Source: Jeotgalibacillus aurantiacus (GTDB lineage Bacteria; Bacillota; Bacilli; Bacillales; Jeotgalibacillaceae). Taken from it: DNA of 64,000 nt. A model generated the notes under the pieces. That model saw only the letters and a program-made list of their open reading frames with translations. It had not been told where the DNA came from and made no database searches. The stretch spans positions 806,001-870,000 of the forward strand of contig NZ_JACNMS010000001.1 of assembly GCF_020595125.1 (NCBI RefSeq), written 5' to 3'. Positions within the stretch are counted from its first letter, which is position 1, and every line of letters begins with the position of its first letter. Shown here piece after piece: positions 7,978 to 15,625 of this stretch. The position numbers and the translations under genes are program-made.

Positions 7978-8103
7978 TTCGAAAGATTTCGGCCGTTGTT
8001 CGCAGGATATCGATGCTGGTTCGCAAGATATTCAAGTTGGTTCGTAGAATGATAGATGACGTTCGCAAAATATCAGCACCCTTTCGCAGGATTGTGCCAT
8101 TTG
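7978..8103 (+). repeat. array A: six degenerate 21-bp units, core TTCGCARAAT
   Basis: Six units begin at 7978, 7999, 8020, 8041, 8062 and 8083, each exactly 21 bp. Positions 1-10 follow TTCGCARAAT with few changes and the remaining 11 are variable. The last unit reads TTCGCAGGATTGTGCCATTT. Sister arrays lie at 24204 and 45442. The minus strand stays open through this array and yields a spurious ILRT-repeat peptide of 94 residues. Confidence 0.9.
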
Positions 8104-8118
8104 GACTATCGCAGAGTT

Positions 8119-8162
8119 GGGGTCTGTCCTGAAGTCTACCGTAGACTTCATGGACAGACCCC
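8119..8162. repeat. long perfect-ended hairpin, GGGGTCTGTCC arms
   Basis: GGGGTCTGTCC (8119-8129) pairs with GGACAGACCCC (8152-8162). Inside these, GAAGTCTAC pairs with GTAGACTTC around a minimal loop, so almost the whole 44 bases fold into one hairpin. No T run follows on the plus strand, so a simple terminator is not obvious. It may be a dispersed palindromic repeat. Confidence 0.75.
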
Positions 8163-8251
8163 TCTTCTACACTCATCCCCACTTTACACACCCCATCAAT
8201 AAGCATAAAATTATTCATGTTAGAAAATTCATCTGAAAAGAGGACTTATTT

Positions 8252-9154
8252 ATGAAAAAACGTTTTTTGACGGCGGCTGCGCTTTCGACAGCCATGATTC
8301 TTGCTGCTTGCGGGAATGCTGAGGACAGCGAGGACAGCGACCAACGAAGCTCCGATGAGGAGGCCTTTACGATTGGTGTCATTCCAGCTCAGACCGAGGG
8401 CGAAATGGAAGGCGCGATGAACAAGCTTCAGGACATTTTGACTGAGGAGCTTGGCAGAGAAACGAAAATTGATGTGTATCCTGATTACAACGGCGTCGTG
8501 GAAGCAATGAATTATGATCAGATTGACATGGCGTATCTTGGACCGCTGACGTATGTCATTGCCCAGGAACGCAGTGATGCAAAAGCGATCATCACCCAGC
8601 TTGTGGACGGCGAGCCGTTTTATCATTCCTATATCATTACTCATACTGATGAGTCATACGAAACAATCGAAGATTTATTAAACGATCCGGCGGCAGTTGA
8701 TTTTGCTTTTGGTGACCCCAACTCGACATCCGGCTCTCTGATTCCTTCTATTGAACTGCAGGATCGCGGTGTTTATGAGTCTGAGGACGACTATGATTTT
8801 AATACAGTCCGCTTTACAGGATCACACGATGCAACTGCGCTTGCTGTACAGAATAAACAGGTAACGGCCGGTGCGATTGACAGTGCGATTTATAATCAGC
8901 TGATTGAATCCGGTAAAATTGATGAATCCCAGCTGAAAGTCATCTGGGAATCGGAGCCGTTGTTCCAGTATCCTTGGGCTGTGACAGCAGGTACTGATGA
9001 AGAAACGATCCAGACCTTACAGGACGCCTTCCTTGCGATTGAAGATCCTGAAATCCTCGACGCATTTGGTGCATCAGGATTCACGGAAGCTACACCTGAA
9101 GACTATAACAGTATCCTGGATGCCGCTGAAAAACAGGGCATTTTAAATGAATAG
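8252..9154 (+). CDS. phnD: PhnD-like phosphonate/phosphite substrate-binding lipoprotein
   Basis: A 300-residue periplasmic-type binding protein. A lipoprotein signal with lipobox ILAACG gives Cys20 as the lipid-modified residue, followed by an acidic serine-rich linker. The mature domain has PhnD-family stretches: GVIPAQTEGEM, MAYLGPLTYVIAQE, FAFGDPNSTSGSLIPSIEL and FTGSHDATALAVQNKQVTAGAID. The family binds phosphonates, phosphite or related oxyanions. The start follows AAAGAGGA. It heads an operon with phnE and phnC. No C-P lyase or phosphite dehydrogenase is visible, so the ligand is open. Confidence 0.88.
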   Translation: MKKRFLTAAALSTAMILAACGNAEDSEDSDQRSSDEEAFTIGVIPAQTEGEMEGAMNKLQDILTEELGRETKIDVYPDYNGVVEAMNYDQIDMAYLGPLTYVIAQERSDAKAIITQLVDGEPFYHSYIITHTDESYETIEDLLNDPAAVDFAFGDPNSTSGSLIPSIELQDRGVYESEDDYDFNTVRFTGSHDATALAVQNKQVTAGAIDSAIYNQLIESGKIDESQLKVIWESEPLFQYPWAVTAGTDEETIQTLQDAFLAIEDPEILDAFGASGFTEATPEDYNSILDAAEKQGILNE

Positions 9155-9165
9155 AGCTGATCACC

Positions 9166-9918
9166 TTGTGGTTTAAAAAAAGACATCTTCTTTATGTTGC
9201 TGTTTTGACCGTATTGGTGACTATCAGTATGCGTATCACGGAATTTGATTTAGCCAAATTCCGTGATTTTCGCAATATGATTGATTTTCTAGGTCAATGG
9301 TTCCCGATGGATTTCTCCAGGCTTCCTCTCATGCTTGAAGATGCAGGTGAAACATTGGCGATGGCGTTTCTCGGGAGCTTTTTTGCGCTTTTAATCTCCC
9401 TTCCCATCAGCTTCCTGGCCGCTAAAAATACAGCGCCAACCGGATTTTTTCATGTGTGGCGCGTCGTCTTGAGCTTTATCCGCTCGGTTCCTGAGATTGT
9501 GATCGGTCTTATATTGCTGACGATGCTTGGTCTAGGGCCGTTTCCCGCTGTTATTGCGATCATGATTCATAACATCGGGGTGCTTGGAAAGCTGATCTCT
9601 GAATTAATCGAGGCGGCTGATCCCGGGCCTCAGGAAGCCATGGTGGCTGTGGGTGCAAGGAAATGGACCGCTCATTTCTTCAGCATTCTGCCACAAATCT
9701 GGCCTAATGTATTGTCACACTTTTTTTACCGTTTCGAAGTGGCGATCCGGACCTCTCTCGTGCTCGGATTTATCGGGGGCGGCGGGATCGGACAGCGTTT
9801 ATTCAACGATTTTAAAACCTTTCAATACAGCTCAGTCGCACTTGACGTGCTCATTATCATGGTCATGGTGATCGCCATTGATTTTCTGACGAGCTATATT
9901 CGAAATCGAGTCATTTAA
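9166..9918 (+). CDS. phnE: PhnE-like ABC permease
   Basis: A 250-residue inner-membrane permease of the phosphonate transporter family, with a TTG start at 9166. It has an N-terminal helix, a cytoplasmic/external segment and a binding-protein-dependent transport domain with the EAA-type loop EAADPGPQEAMVAVGARKW, followed by LGFIGGGGIGQRLFNDF. Many related operons carry two permease genes, whereas here there is one, so it would act as a homodimer. No convincing ribosome site precedes the TTG. A perfect 13-bp hairpin lies in the early coding sequence (9235-9267) and may lower expression relative to phnD. Confidence 0.87.
   Translation: MWFKKRHLLYVAVLTVLVTISMRITEFDLAKFRDFRNMIDFLGQWFPMDFSRLPLMLEDAGETLAMAFLGSFFALLISLPISFLAAKNTAPTGFFHVWRVVLSFIRSVPEIVIGLILLTMLGLGPFPAVIAIMIHNIGVLGKLISELIEAADPGPQEAMVAVGARKWTAHFFSILPQIWPNVLSHFFYRFEVAIRTSLVLGFIGGGGIGQRLFNDFKTFQYSSVALDVLIIMVMVIAIDFLTSYIRNRVI
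9235..9267 (+). other. perfect 13-bp inverted repeat within the 5' part of phnE
   Basis: ATCACGGAATTTG (9235-9247) and CAAATTCCGTGAT (9255-9267) are exact complements around a 7-base loop. The hairpin begins 69 bases after the start codon, within codons 24 to 34 (RITEFDLAKFRD). A stem this long is unusual inside a coding region and could stabilise the upstream phnD message or slow phnE translation. Confidence 0.7.
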
Positions 9919-9929
9919 GGAGGCCCTGT

Positions 9930-10664
9930 ATGATTCAGACACAACAGCTTTCAGTCCGCTATCCAAATACAGAAGCCCCTGCCCTGGCTGATGTCACCCT
10001 TTCTTTTTCTAAAGGGGAGTTCGTCTGTGTGCTCGGAAAAAGCGGTGCAGGTAAATCAACCTTTATCCGATGCCTGAATGGTCTGCAGCCGCCCACATCC
10101 GGAACTGTGCTGGTAAACGAAAAATCACTGTCTGATCTTTCAGGGACTAAAATCAGACAGGTTCGCCGCTCATCCGGTATGATTTTTCAGCACTTCAATC
10201 TCATTCCGCGACTATCTGTGATGCAAAATGTGCTGACCGGATCTTTTGGCTCCCGTTCTTCGTTAAAGAATCTGACAGGTGTTTTTTCAAAGCAGGAAAT
10301 GGAACGGGCCCGCGAAATATTAAAAGAAGTCGGTTTATCAGATCTCGAGAAGCGCAAAGTGGAAAAGCTGTCCGGAGGTCAAAAACAGCGTGTCGGCATT
10401 GCCCGGGCACTGATGCAGGAGCCGGCTATTCTACTTGGAGATGAACCCGTTGCAAGCCTTGACCCCGGAACAGCTGATCAGATTTTCCGGCTGATTACAC
10501 GCATGCATCGTTCTCTTGGTCTGTTAACGATCATCAACGTGCATGATGTTCAGCTTGCGAAACAGTACGCAGATCGGATCATTGCGTTAAAGGATGGTCA
10601 CGTGATTTTTGATGGAGAACCGGAACAGTTTACACAGGAAGAATACGATCAAACTTATGCATAA
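9930..10664 (+). CDS. phnC: PhnC-like ABC ATPase
   Basis: A 244-residue ATP-binding subunit with Walker A GKSGAGKST (36-44), signature LSGGQKQR, Walker B LLGDEPVASLDP and switch NVHDVQLAKQYADR. The GDEPVASLDP variant and VHDV switch are characteristic of the phosphonate-import (PhnC) class. It starts 11 bases after phnE with AAGGAGG ahead. Together with PhnD and PhnE it forms the importer. Two more genes follow with short gaps and are probably cotranscribed. Confidence 0.9.
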   Translation: MIQTQQLSVRYPNTEAPALADVTLSFSKGEFVCVLGKSGAGKSTFIRCLNGLQPPTSGTVLVNEKSLSDLSGTKIRQVRRSSGMIFQHFNLIPRLSVMQNVLTGSFGSRSSLKNLTGVFSKQEMERAREILKEVGLSDLEKRKVEKLSGGQKQRVGIARALMQEPAILLGDEPVASLDPGTADQIFRLITRMHRSLGLLTIINVHDVQLAKQYADRIIALKDGHVIFDGEPEQFTQEEYDQTYA

Positions 10665-10680
10665 CAGGAGGTGATTGAGA

Positions 10681-11616
10681 ATGAACAAACCTGATAGATG
10701 GATCGGTATCCTATTGGTGACGCTCGGTGCTACGTTTTGGGGTGTAGGCGGAACAGTAGCAAAAAGACTGTTTGAAACAGAGCAGATTCCGGTTGAATGG
10801 CTCGTTTCCGTGCGTCTGCTGTTAGCCGGCGCGCTGCTGCTGCTCATTGCCATGACAACGAAAAATAAAGCGAACGTCATCAGGATCTGGAGGGATCGAT
10901 CAGCTGTCATTCAACTGGTAACCTTCAGTATTCTAGGGATGCTTGGCGTGCAGTATACGTATATGGCATCGATTGATCTCGGGAATGCTGCTGTCGCCAC
11001 CCTTCTTCAATATCTGGCACCTGTGTTCATTCTCTCCTACCTGATTTTCAGGCGCATCAGCAGGTTTACAGGCCGCGATCTGATCGGGGTGTTATTGGCA
11101 CTGTCAGGTACGTATCTGCTGCTGACAAACGGCTCTATTCAGACTTTATCTGTTCCTGCTGGTGCGATCATTTGGGGCGTGCTGTCCGGAGTGGCTCTTG
11201 CCTTTTACACCCTCTATGCCGGAGACCTTCTGGCTAAATGGGGGTCGCTCAACGTCATTGGCTGGGGTATGCTGATCGGCGGTGCAACGATGGCTTTGAT
11301 CCATCCCCCGTGGGTGATTAATACGACAGGCTGGACCGGCCCTACACTAGTTTCACTCGGATTTGTGATTGTCTTTGGCACGATGCTTGCTTTTTGGTTT
11401 TACCTTGAAAGCCTGCGCTTTTTAAAGCCGCAGGAAACGAGCCTGCTCGGAAGTATTGAGCCGCTCGCTGCGATTGTCACTTCCGTGTTGTGGCTTCAGC
11501 TGACTTTTGGTTTATTTCAGGTCGCAGGAGCTGCTCTGATTATTCTGATGGTCATTTATTTATCTGTTGTGAAAGAAACACCTGCCACTGCTCAATCAGA
11601 ACGAAAAACAGCTTGA
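10681..11616 (+). CDS. EamA/DMT-family transporter
   Basis: A protein of 311 residues with ten predicted membrane helices as two EamA repeats: GILLVTLGATFWGVGGTVAK opens the first and AIIWGVLSGVALAFYTLYAG the second. Drug/metabolite transporters of this family export amino acids, nucleosides or small metabolites. The ATG at 10681 lies nine bases after AGGAGG; an in-frame TTG at 10675 is too close to be used. It follows phnC by 16 bases and precedes a PhzF-like gene by 17, so all five genes may be one transcript. What is exported cannot be told. Confidence 0.83.
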   Translation: MNKPDRWIGILLVTLGATFWGVGGTVAKRLFETEQIPVEWLVSVRLLLAGALLLLIAMTTKNKANVIRIWRDRSAVIQLVTFSILGMLGVQYTYMASIDLGNAAVATLLQYLAPVFILSYLIFRRISRFTGRDLIGVLLALSGTYLLLTNGSIQTLSVPAGAIIWGVLSGVALAFYTLYAGDLLAKWGSLNVIGWGMLIGGATMALIHPPWVINTTGWTGPTLVSLGFVIVFGTMLAFWFYLESLRFLKPQETSLLGSIEPLAAIVTSVLWLQLTFGLFQVAGAALIILMVIYLSVVKETPATAQSERKTA

Positions 11617-11633
11617 GGAAAGGATGAAACCGA

Positions 11634-12551
11634 TTGAAAACATTGTCATACTCTTTGCTTGATGTCTTTACCACAACGCCATTTGGAGGCAATCAGCTTG
11701 CTGTTTTTTATGAAGAACAGCCGCTGGATGATGTACAGATGCAGCAAATTGCCAGAGAACTGAATTTATCAGAAACTGTGTTTGTTCAGCCTCCATCAAA
11801 CGGAAGCAATCAGAAGAAACTTCGTATTTTCACTCCTCAGATGGAGCTGCCGATGGCTGGTCATCCCACGATTGGCACGGCCTTTTTATTAGCTGATAAA
11901 GGGCTGATTGATGTAAAAGAGGGCGAAAACAGCTGGGTGCTCGAAGAGGGTGTCGGAGATATTCCGGTGACCGTCACGCAAAAAGACGGCACGATTACAT
12001 CGGTTCAGATGCAGCAGCCAGTTCCGCAGTTTGGTTCAATTTTCGATAATCGTAAACTGGCAGCGGCACTACTTTCACTGTCAGAAGAGGATCTGAGTGA
12101 TCATTTACACGTTCAGACTGTGTCATCCGGTGTACCGTTTCTCTTTATCCCAATCCGCTCACTGGAAGCCATGAAAAAAATCCAGTTCCGTACAGATGTA
12201 TGGGAACAGCACTTCAGCATAAATGATGAAACGCAGCATATTTTCGCTTTTTCAACAGAAACTGAGCATGCTGACTCCCATGTTCACAGCAGAATGTTTG
12301 CACCTGCGATGGGGATTGCGGAGGACCCTGCTACAGGCGGGGCAAGCGGTCCACTCGGAGCCTATCTTGTAAAAAACGGTCTGGTACAGCCCGCAAGTAA
12401 TCATCACTTCACGATGGTCAGCGAGCAGGGACTTGAAATGGGACGTCCGAGCTTCATTGAAATAGAGGTCAAAACAAATGGTCAAGAGATCGTTCAGGTG
12501 AAAATCGGAGGGCCTTCTATGATCGTCGGAGCGGGAGAACTATACGTATAG
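11634..12551 (+). CDS. PhzF-family isomerase/epimerase
   Basis: A 305-residue protein with a TTG start after AGGAAAGG. PhzF-family marks include DVFTTTPFGGNQLAVF at the start, the catalytic-Glu segment LSETVFVQP, MPMAGHPTIGTA-like (MELPMAGHPTIGTAF) and EDPATGGASGPLGAYL in the second half. Members have a diaminopimelate-epimerase-like fold. PhzF isomerises a phenazine precursor in phenazine producers, but most Bacillus members have no known substrate. No phenazine genes are present. Placement behind an EamA exporter and a phn importer suggests small-molecule metabolism. Confidence 0.85.
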   Translation: MKTLSYSLLDVFTTTPFGGNQLAVFYEEQPLDDVQMQQIARELNLSETVFVQPPSNGSNQKKLRIFTPQMELPMAGHPTIGTAFLLADKGLIDVKEGENSWVLEEGVGDIPVTVTQKDGTITSVQMQQPVPQFGSIFDNRKLAAALLSLSEEDLSDHLHVQTVSSGVPFLFIPIRSLEAMKKIQFRTDVWEQHFSINDETQHIFAFSTETEHADSHVHSRMFAPAMGIAEDPATGGASGPLGAYLVKNGLVQPASNHHFTMVSEQGLEMGRPSFIEIEVKTNGQEIVQVKIGGPSMIVGAGELYV

Positions 12552-12558
12552 GAATAGC

Positions 12559-12585
12559 AAAAGAGCGGGGGTACCGCTCTTTTTT
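12559..12585. terminator. bidirectional terminator between phzF-like gene and histidine kinase gene
   Basis: The stem AAAAGAGCGG (12559-12568) / CCGCTCTTTT (12574-12583) has T runs at the ends in both directions and lies between two convergent genes. Confidence 0.85.
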
Positions 12586-14038
12586 ATGGTCTGTAAGGCA
12601 GCACCAGTGTTACCACAGTGCCCCCTTCCTCTCTATTTTTAATCTCAAAACGGCCAAAATGATTTTTCATGATATTATTGCACATTAAAAGACCCAAACC
12701 ATTTCCATTCGTTTTGGTCGTATAAAACGGGTTTCCAAGCATGCGTAGATGTTCCTCCGGGATACCAGGCCCATTATCTTCCACATGGATAAAGATCTGA
12801 TCCTCTTCCTGATATAGAGATAAATAGATCGTTCCTCCACGGTTCATGGCTTCAATCGCATTTTTCATCACATTGATCAGCACCTGCTTAATCTGATTCT
12901 CCTCGCAATCCGTCACAACAGTCGTTGATTTTTTCCACTCAATCTCAATGGCATGCAGCAGCAGTTCAGGCTGTAAAAACAACCATACCTGCTGCATCAG
13001 CTCATGTAAATTCGATTTCTTTAACGTGAGCGGCTTCGGTTTGGCAAGTGACATCAGTTCATTAACGGTCTGATCAATCCGGTTAATTTCTTCTTTTAGC
13101 AAATGAATATAGAGCTTCTTATCTGCTTCTTTTTCATTTTCAAGCAGCAGAGAAGTAAAGCCTTTTAGGGTAGTCAATGGATTTCTGATTTCATGGGCGA
13201 TCCCTGCTGCAAGTTCACCAAGTGCAGAGAGCTTTTCACTTCTGAGCAGCAGCCCTTCTGAATGCTTAAGCTCTGTGATATTGTTGCCGATGCCGACATA
13301 TCGGTAGCACGTACCCGCTTCATTTTTACAAGGAATAATCGTGCCGTGAATCCAAAATTCATGGCCGAATTTATCTTTATGCTTCAGCTCTCCTCTCCAC
13401 ACCTCTCCCTTATTCAACACAGAAAGAATCGTTTGAATGGAGCAGCGACGGTGATAGGTAAAGTCAAGCAGGCGATACGTCTCTCCAAGCAACTCATTTC
13501 TCTCATAATGTGATAATTCACATACAAGATCATTAACATATTGAACCTTTCCCGATTCATTAAAAATAACGATAAAAGACGATTCTGCAATCGCATCCTT
13601 TACTGTATTCAGCTCAGAAAGTGTTTGATTTAGATGCTGGTGAGTATTGAGAAGTTCATCTTCTTTTAATTTCCGCTTTGTAATATCTGTTCTGAACGTG
13701 ATATAGCGTTCGGGAAGGCCGTCTTCGCCCAGAAAAGGAACGATCGTTGCGTGAACCCAGTAGAGCGTATGATCTTTTGCTACGAGCTCAAGCTCCCCTT
13801 CCCAGGTCCTGCCCTTAGAAACTTTCTCCCAGACCGAGGCCCTTAACGCATCGCTTGGTGGCGTTCTCCTGAGAAAATCATGCGTACGGCCTATAATCTC
13901 ATCCTTATCATACTTAGAAACCTCACAAAAACGCTCATTCACATATATAATCCGGCAATCCCGGTCTGAAATCGACACCAGCAAATGCTGATCCAGTGCC
14001 GTCATGATCTGTATCACATCATTCATCGCAGAAATCAT
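12584..14038 (-). CDS. soluble PAS-PAS sensor histidine kinase (sporulation-kinase-like)
   Basis: A 484-residue kinase without membrane segments. Two PAS/PAC units (about 10-125 and 145-258) precede a HisKA domain with GELAAGIAHEIRNPL (phosphorylated His282) and a HATPase domain with N box NVMKNAIEAM and G boxes DNGPGIPEEHL and NGLGLLMCNNIM. The H-box is of the KinA/KinE group of Bacillus phosphorelay kinases that feed Spo0F. No response regulator gene is adjacent, as is usual for those kinases. A role in the sporulation phosphorelay is inferred, supported only by the host being a spore former. Confidence 0.8.
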   Translation of the reverse strand: MISAMNDVIQIMTALDQHLLVSISDRDCRIIYVNERFCEVSKYDKDEIIGRTHDFLRRTPPSDALRASVWEKVSKGRTWEGELELVAKDHTLYWVHATIVPFLGEDGLPERYITFRTDITKRKLKEDELLNTHQHLNQTLSELNTVKDAIAESSFIVIFNESGKVQYVNDLVCELSHYERNELLGETYRLLDFTYHRRCSIQTILSVLNKGEVWRGELKHKDKFGHEFWIHGTIIPCKNEAGTCYRYVGIGNNITELKHSEGLLLRSEKLSALGELAAGIAHEIRNPLTTLKGFTSLLLENEKEADKKLYIHLLKEEINRIDQTVNELMSLAKPKPLTLKKSNLHELMQQVWLFLQPELLLHAIEIEWKKSTTVVTDCEENQIKQVLINVMKNAIEAMNRGGTIYLSLYQEEDQIFIHVEDNGPGIPEEHLRMLGNPFYTTKTNGNGLGLLMCNNIMKNHFGRFEIKNREEGGTVVTLVLPYRP

Positions 14039-14109
14039 GGCGATTCTCCTACATTCGTTTTAACAAATTATAGTCCCTTTGAAAGATTTTGAAAAGTTAA
14101 TTATTTCTT

Positions 14110-14161
14110 GGGGACGGAGCGGGTGTTCTTTTTTGCAAAAAGGAACACCCGCTCCGTCCCC
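14110..14161. repeat. GGGGACGGAGC palindrome, copy 1
   Basis: GGGGACGGAGCGGGTGTTC (14110-14128) and its complement (14143-14161) form a 19-bp perfect stem with a T/A-rich centre that extends pairing. The outermost C of the right arm is part of the stop codon of the HxlR gene (TAG, complement of 14161-14163). It probably also acts as a terminator. Confidence 0.92.
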
Positions 14162-14493
14162 TATTTCTTCATCCGCTCCAGATGCGCCATCCCCCACTCA
14201 TGCATCGCGTGTAGAATCGGCTCAAGGGTTTTGCCGTATTCTGTCATGGAGTATTCGACTTTTGGCGGCACCTGCGGGTAGACTTCACGGTGGATGATGT
14301 CGTTTTCTTCGAGCTCACGCAGGTGCATGGTGAGCATGCGTTGTGTGATATCCGGGATTCTTCTTCTCAATTCATTGAATCGGAGTGTGTCTTCGGCCAT
14401 CAGGTGCTGCAGGATAATGGGCTTCCATTTACCCACGATCATATCCAGAGCTGTGACAACCTGGCACTGGTTTGGATTTACAGGCGTTTTCAT
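14161..14493 (-). CDS. HxlR-family redox-type regulator
   Basis: A 110-residue winged-helix protein with an N-terminal Cys10 (NQCQVVTALDMIVGKWKPIILQHL), recognition region FNELRRRIPDITQRMLTMHLRELE and wing [16 protein letters not shown]. In YodB, CatR and HypR of B. subtilis a Cys at this place senses quinones, diamide or hypochlorite. The gene is divergent from a pirin gene, and the gap contains a palindrome of the TACTAT type that such regulators bind. Control of the pirin by electrophile stress is therefore likely. Confidence 0.82.
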   Translation of the reverse strand: MKTPVNPNQCQVVTALDMIVGKWKPIILQHLMAEDTLRFNELRRRIPDITQRMLTMHLRELEENDIIHREVYPQVPPKVEYSMTEYGKTLEPILHAMHEWGMAHLERMKK

Positions 14494-14508
14494 CGTATCA
14501 CCTCATGC

Positions 14509-14530
14509 ATAGTATCTTTTTTGATACTAT
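14509..14530. promoter_or_regulatory. HxlR/YodB-type operator upstream of pirin and its regulator
   Basis: ATAGTATC (14509-14516) and GATACTAT (14523-14530) form a perfect 8-bp inverted repeat around six T. The half-site TACTAT matches the general pattern recognised by YodB-like regulators. Confidence 0.65.
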
Positions 14531-14613
14531 ACCACATTATTGTGCCTACTTATAAAAATTAGGGGTATATGAGACACTAGAAAGAGAAACCATTTAGAGG
14601 AGTTGTTGTTATC

Positions 14614-15474
14614 ATGGCAGATCGTTTCAAACGTTCGGTTAAGGATCATTGGCGTGTCCAATATAATCAGTATGGTTATCCTCATGTGCAGCAGGGCTGG
14701 ATTTTACCCCCTGATCGCAAGGAGGAATTTGATCCGTTCATTTTGATGGCGGATGATTGGTTTAAACGCGGTACTTTTTCTGATCACCCGCACCGCGGAT
14801 TTCAGACTATTACCTATGTGGTCGATGGACGTCTGGAGCATATTGATAATCACGGCGGACACTCGGTGCTAGATGCCGGTGATGTTCAGTATATGAATGC
14901 AGGATGGGCAGCACGACACGGCGAGGAAGCGGTTGATGATGATCTGATTCACACGTTTCAACTCTGGCTCAACCTGCCACATGAACTGAGAACGACCACG
15001 ACCTCTTATCAAAATGTGTATGTGGAGGACGCCCCTGTCGTCACATTTGAAGGTGGCAGCGTGCGCGTCTATTCAGGCGATATCGCAGGCGTTACCGGTC
15101 CGATGAAAAGTCTTGTTCCAATCACCATGACCGAAATTCATTTAAAAGCCGGGGCTGAATATAAACACGTCATTCCCGAAAACCATAATGCCTTTTTATA
15201 CATGACAGCGGGCGAAATCGAAGTCGGCGAAGAACGCATTGCACTTGCCAAAACAGATGTGGCAACACTCACTTATGAAGAAGACGGCACAGAAGCAGAA
15301 AGTGAGCTCGTCATCCGCGCAAAAAGCCGCGCACGTCTCCTGCTATACTCAGGCGTTCCTTTAAAAGAGGAATACATCGCACAAGGTCCTTTTGTGATGA
15401 GCAATATGGAAGAAATCAAGCAGGCCTACCGCGACTTCCAGGAAGGTAAATTCGGCTCACCTGCAAGGAAATAA
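14614..15474 (+). CDS. pirin-family bicupin protein (YhhW/quercetinase-like)
   Basis: A 286-residue pirin. The metal-site motif HPHRGFQTITYV is at about residues 57-68, with VVDGRLEHIDNHGG and the GDVQYMNAGWAARHGE segment completing the iron-binding cupin. A second, metal-free cupin with the RVYSGDIAG stretch follows. Bacterial pirins have quercetin 2,3-dioxygenase activity or modulate enzymes, but the physiological substrate is usually unknown. It is preceded by AGAGGAG. The divergent Cys-containing HxlR regulator points to induction by quinones or similar electrophiles. Confidence 0.88.
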   Translation: MADRFKRSVKDHWRVQYNQYGYPHVQQGWILPPDRKEEFDPFILMADDWFKRGTFSDHPHRGFQTITYVVDGRLEHIDNHGGHSVLDAGDVQYMNAGWAARHGEEAVDDDLIHTFQLWLNLPHELRTTTTSYQNVYVEDAPVVTFEGGSVRVYSGDIAGVTGPMKSLVPITMTEIHLKAGAEYKHVIPENHNAFLYMTAGEIEVGEERIALAKTDVATLTYEEDGTEAESELVIRAKSRARLLLYSGVPLKEEYIAQGPFVMSNMEEIKQAYRDFQEGKFGSPARK

Positions 15475-15478
15475 AACA

Positions 15479-15520
15479 GGGGGACGGAGCGCCTGTGTCT
15501 TTTCAGTCGCTCCGTCCCCC
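15479..15520. repeat. GGGGACGGAGC palindrome, copy 2
   Basis: GGGGGACGGAGCG (15479-15491) pairs with CGCTCCGTCCCCC (15508-15520). The central part differs from copy 1. Flanking AAAAC / GTTTT extends the stem, and the element probably terminates the pirin transcript. Confidence 0.9.
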
Positions 15521-15526
15521 GTTTTC

Positions 15527-15588
15527 AAATAAACTCACTCATTTGACCACCAAATGAGTGAGTTTATTTGTTTTGAGTATGTTTTTGA
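15527..15588 (+). repeat. left 62-bp direct repeat flanking the Fic gene, with internal hairpin
   Basis: The copy starts with a 19-bp perfect inverted repeat (AAATAAACTCACTCATTTG and its complement, 15527-15545 and 15551-15569) and continues with GTTTTGAGTATGTTTTTGA. It matches the right copy at 16678-16739 at 60 of 62 positions. A consensus -10 hexamer TATAAT begins at 15589, the first base after the repeat, so the Fic promoter appears to straddle the repeat edge, with TTTGTT at 15567 as a weak -35. Confidence 0.9.
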
Positions 15589-15625
15589 TATAATTTGAGT
15601 ACAATGTCAGTCACGAGGTGAGGAA

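Noticed and set aside
7934-8218. 94-residue minus-strand open frame with ILRT repeats
   Set aside because: It is the shadow of the 21-bp repeat array A and of the hairpin beside it. It overlaps the ykoC terminator, and the sister array C has stop codons in the same frame.
11634-12551. phenazine biosynthesis gene
   Set aside because: The protein is of the PhzF family, but no other phenazine genes are present and most Bacillales members of the family are unrelated to phenazine.
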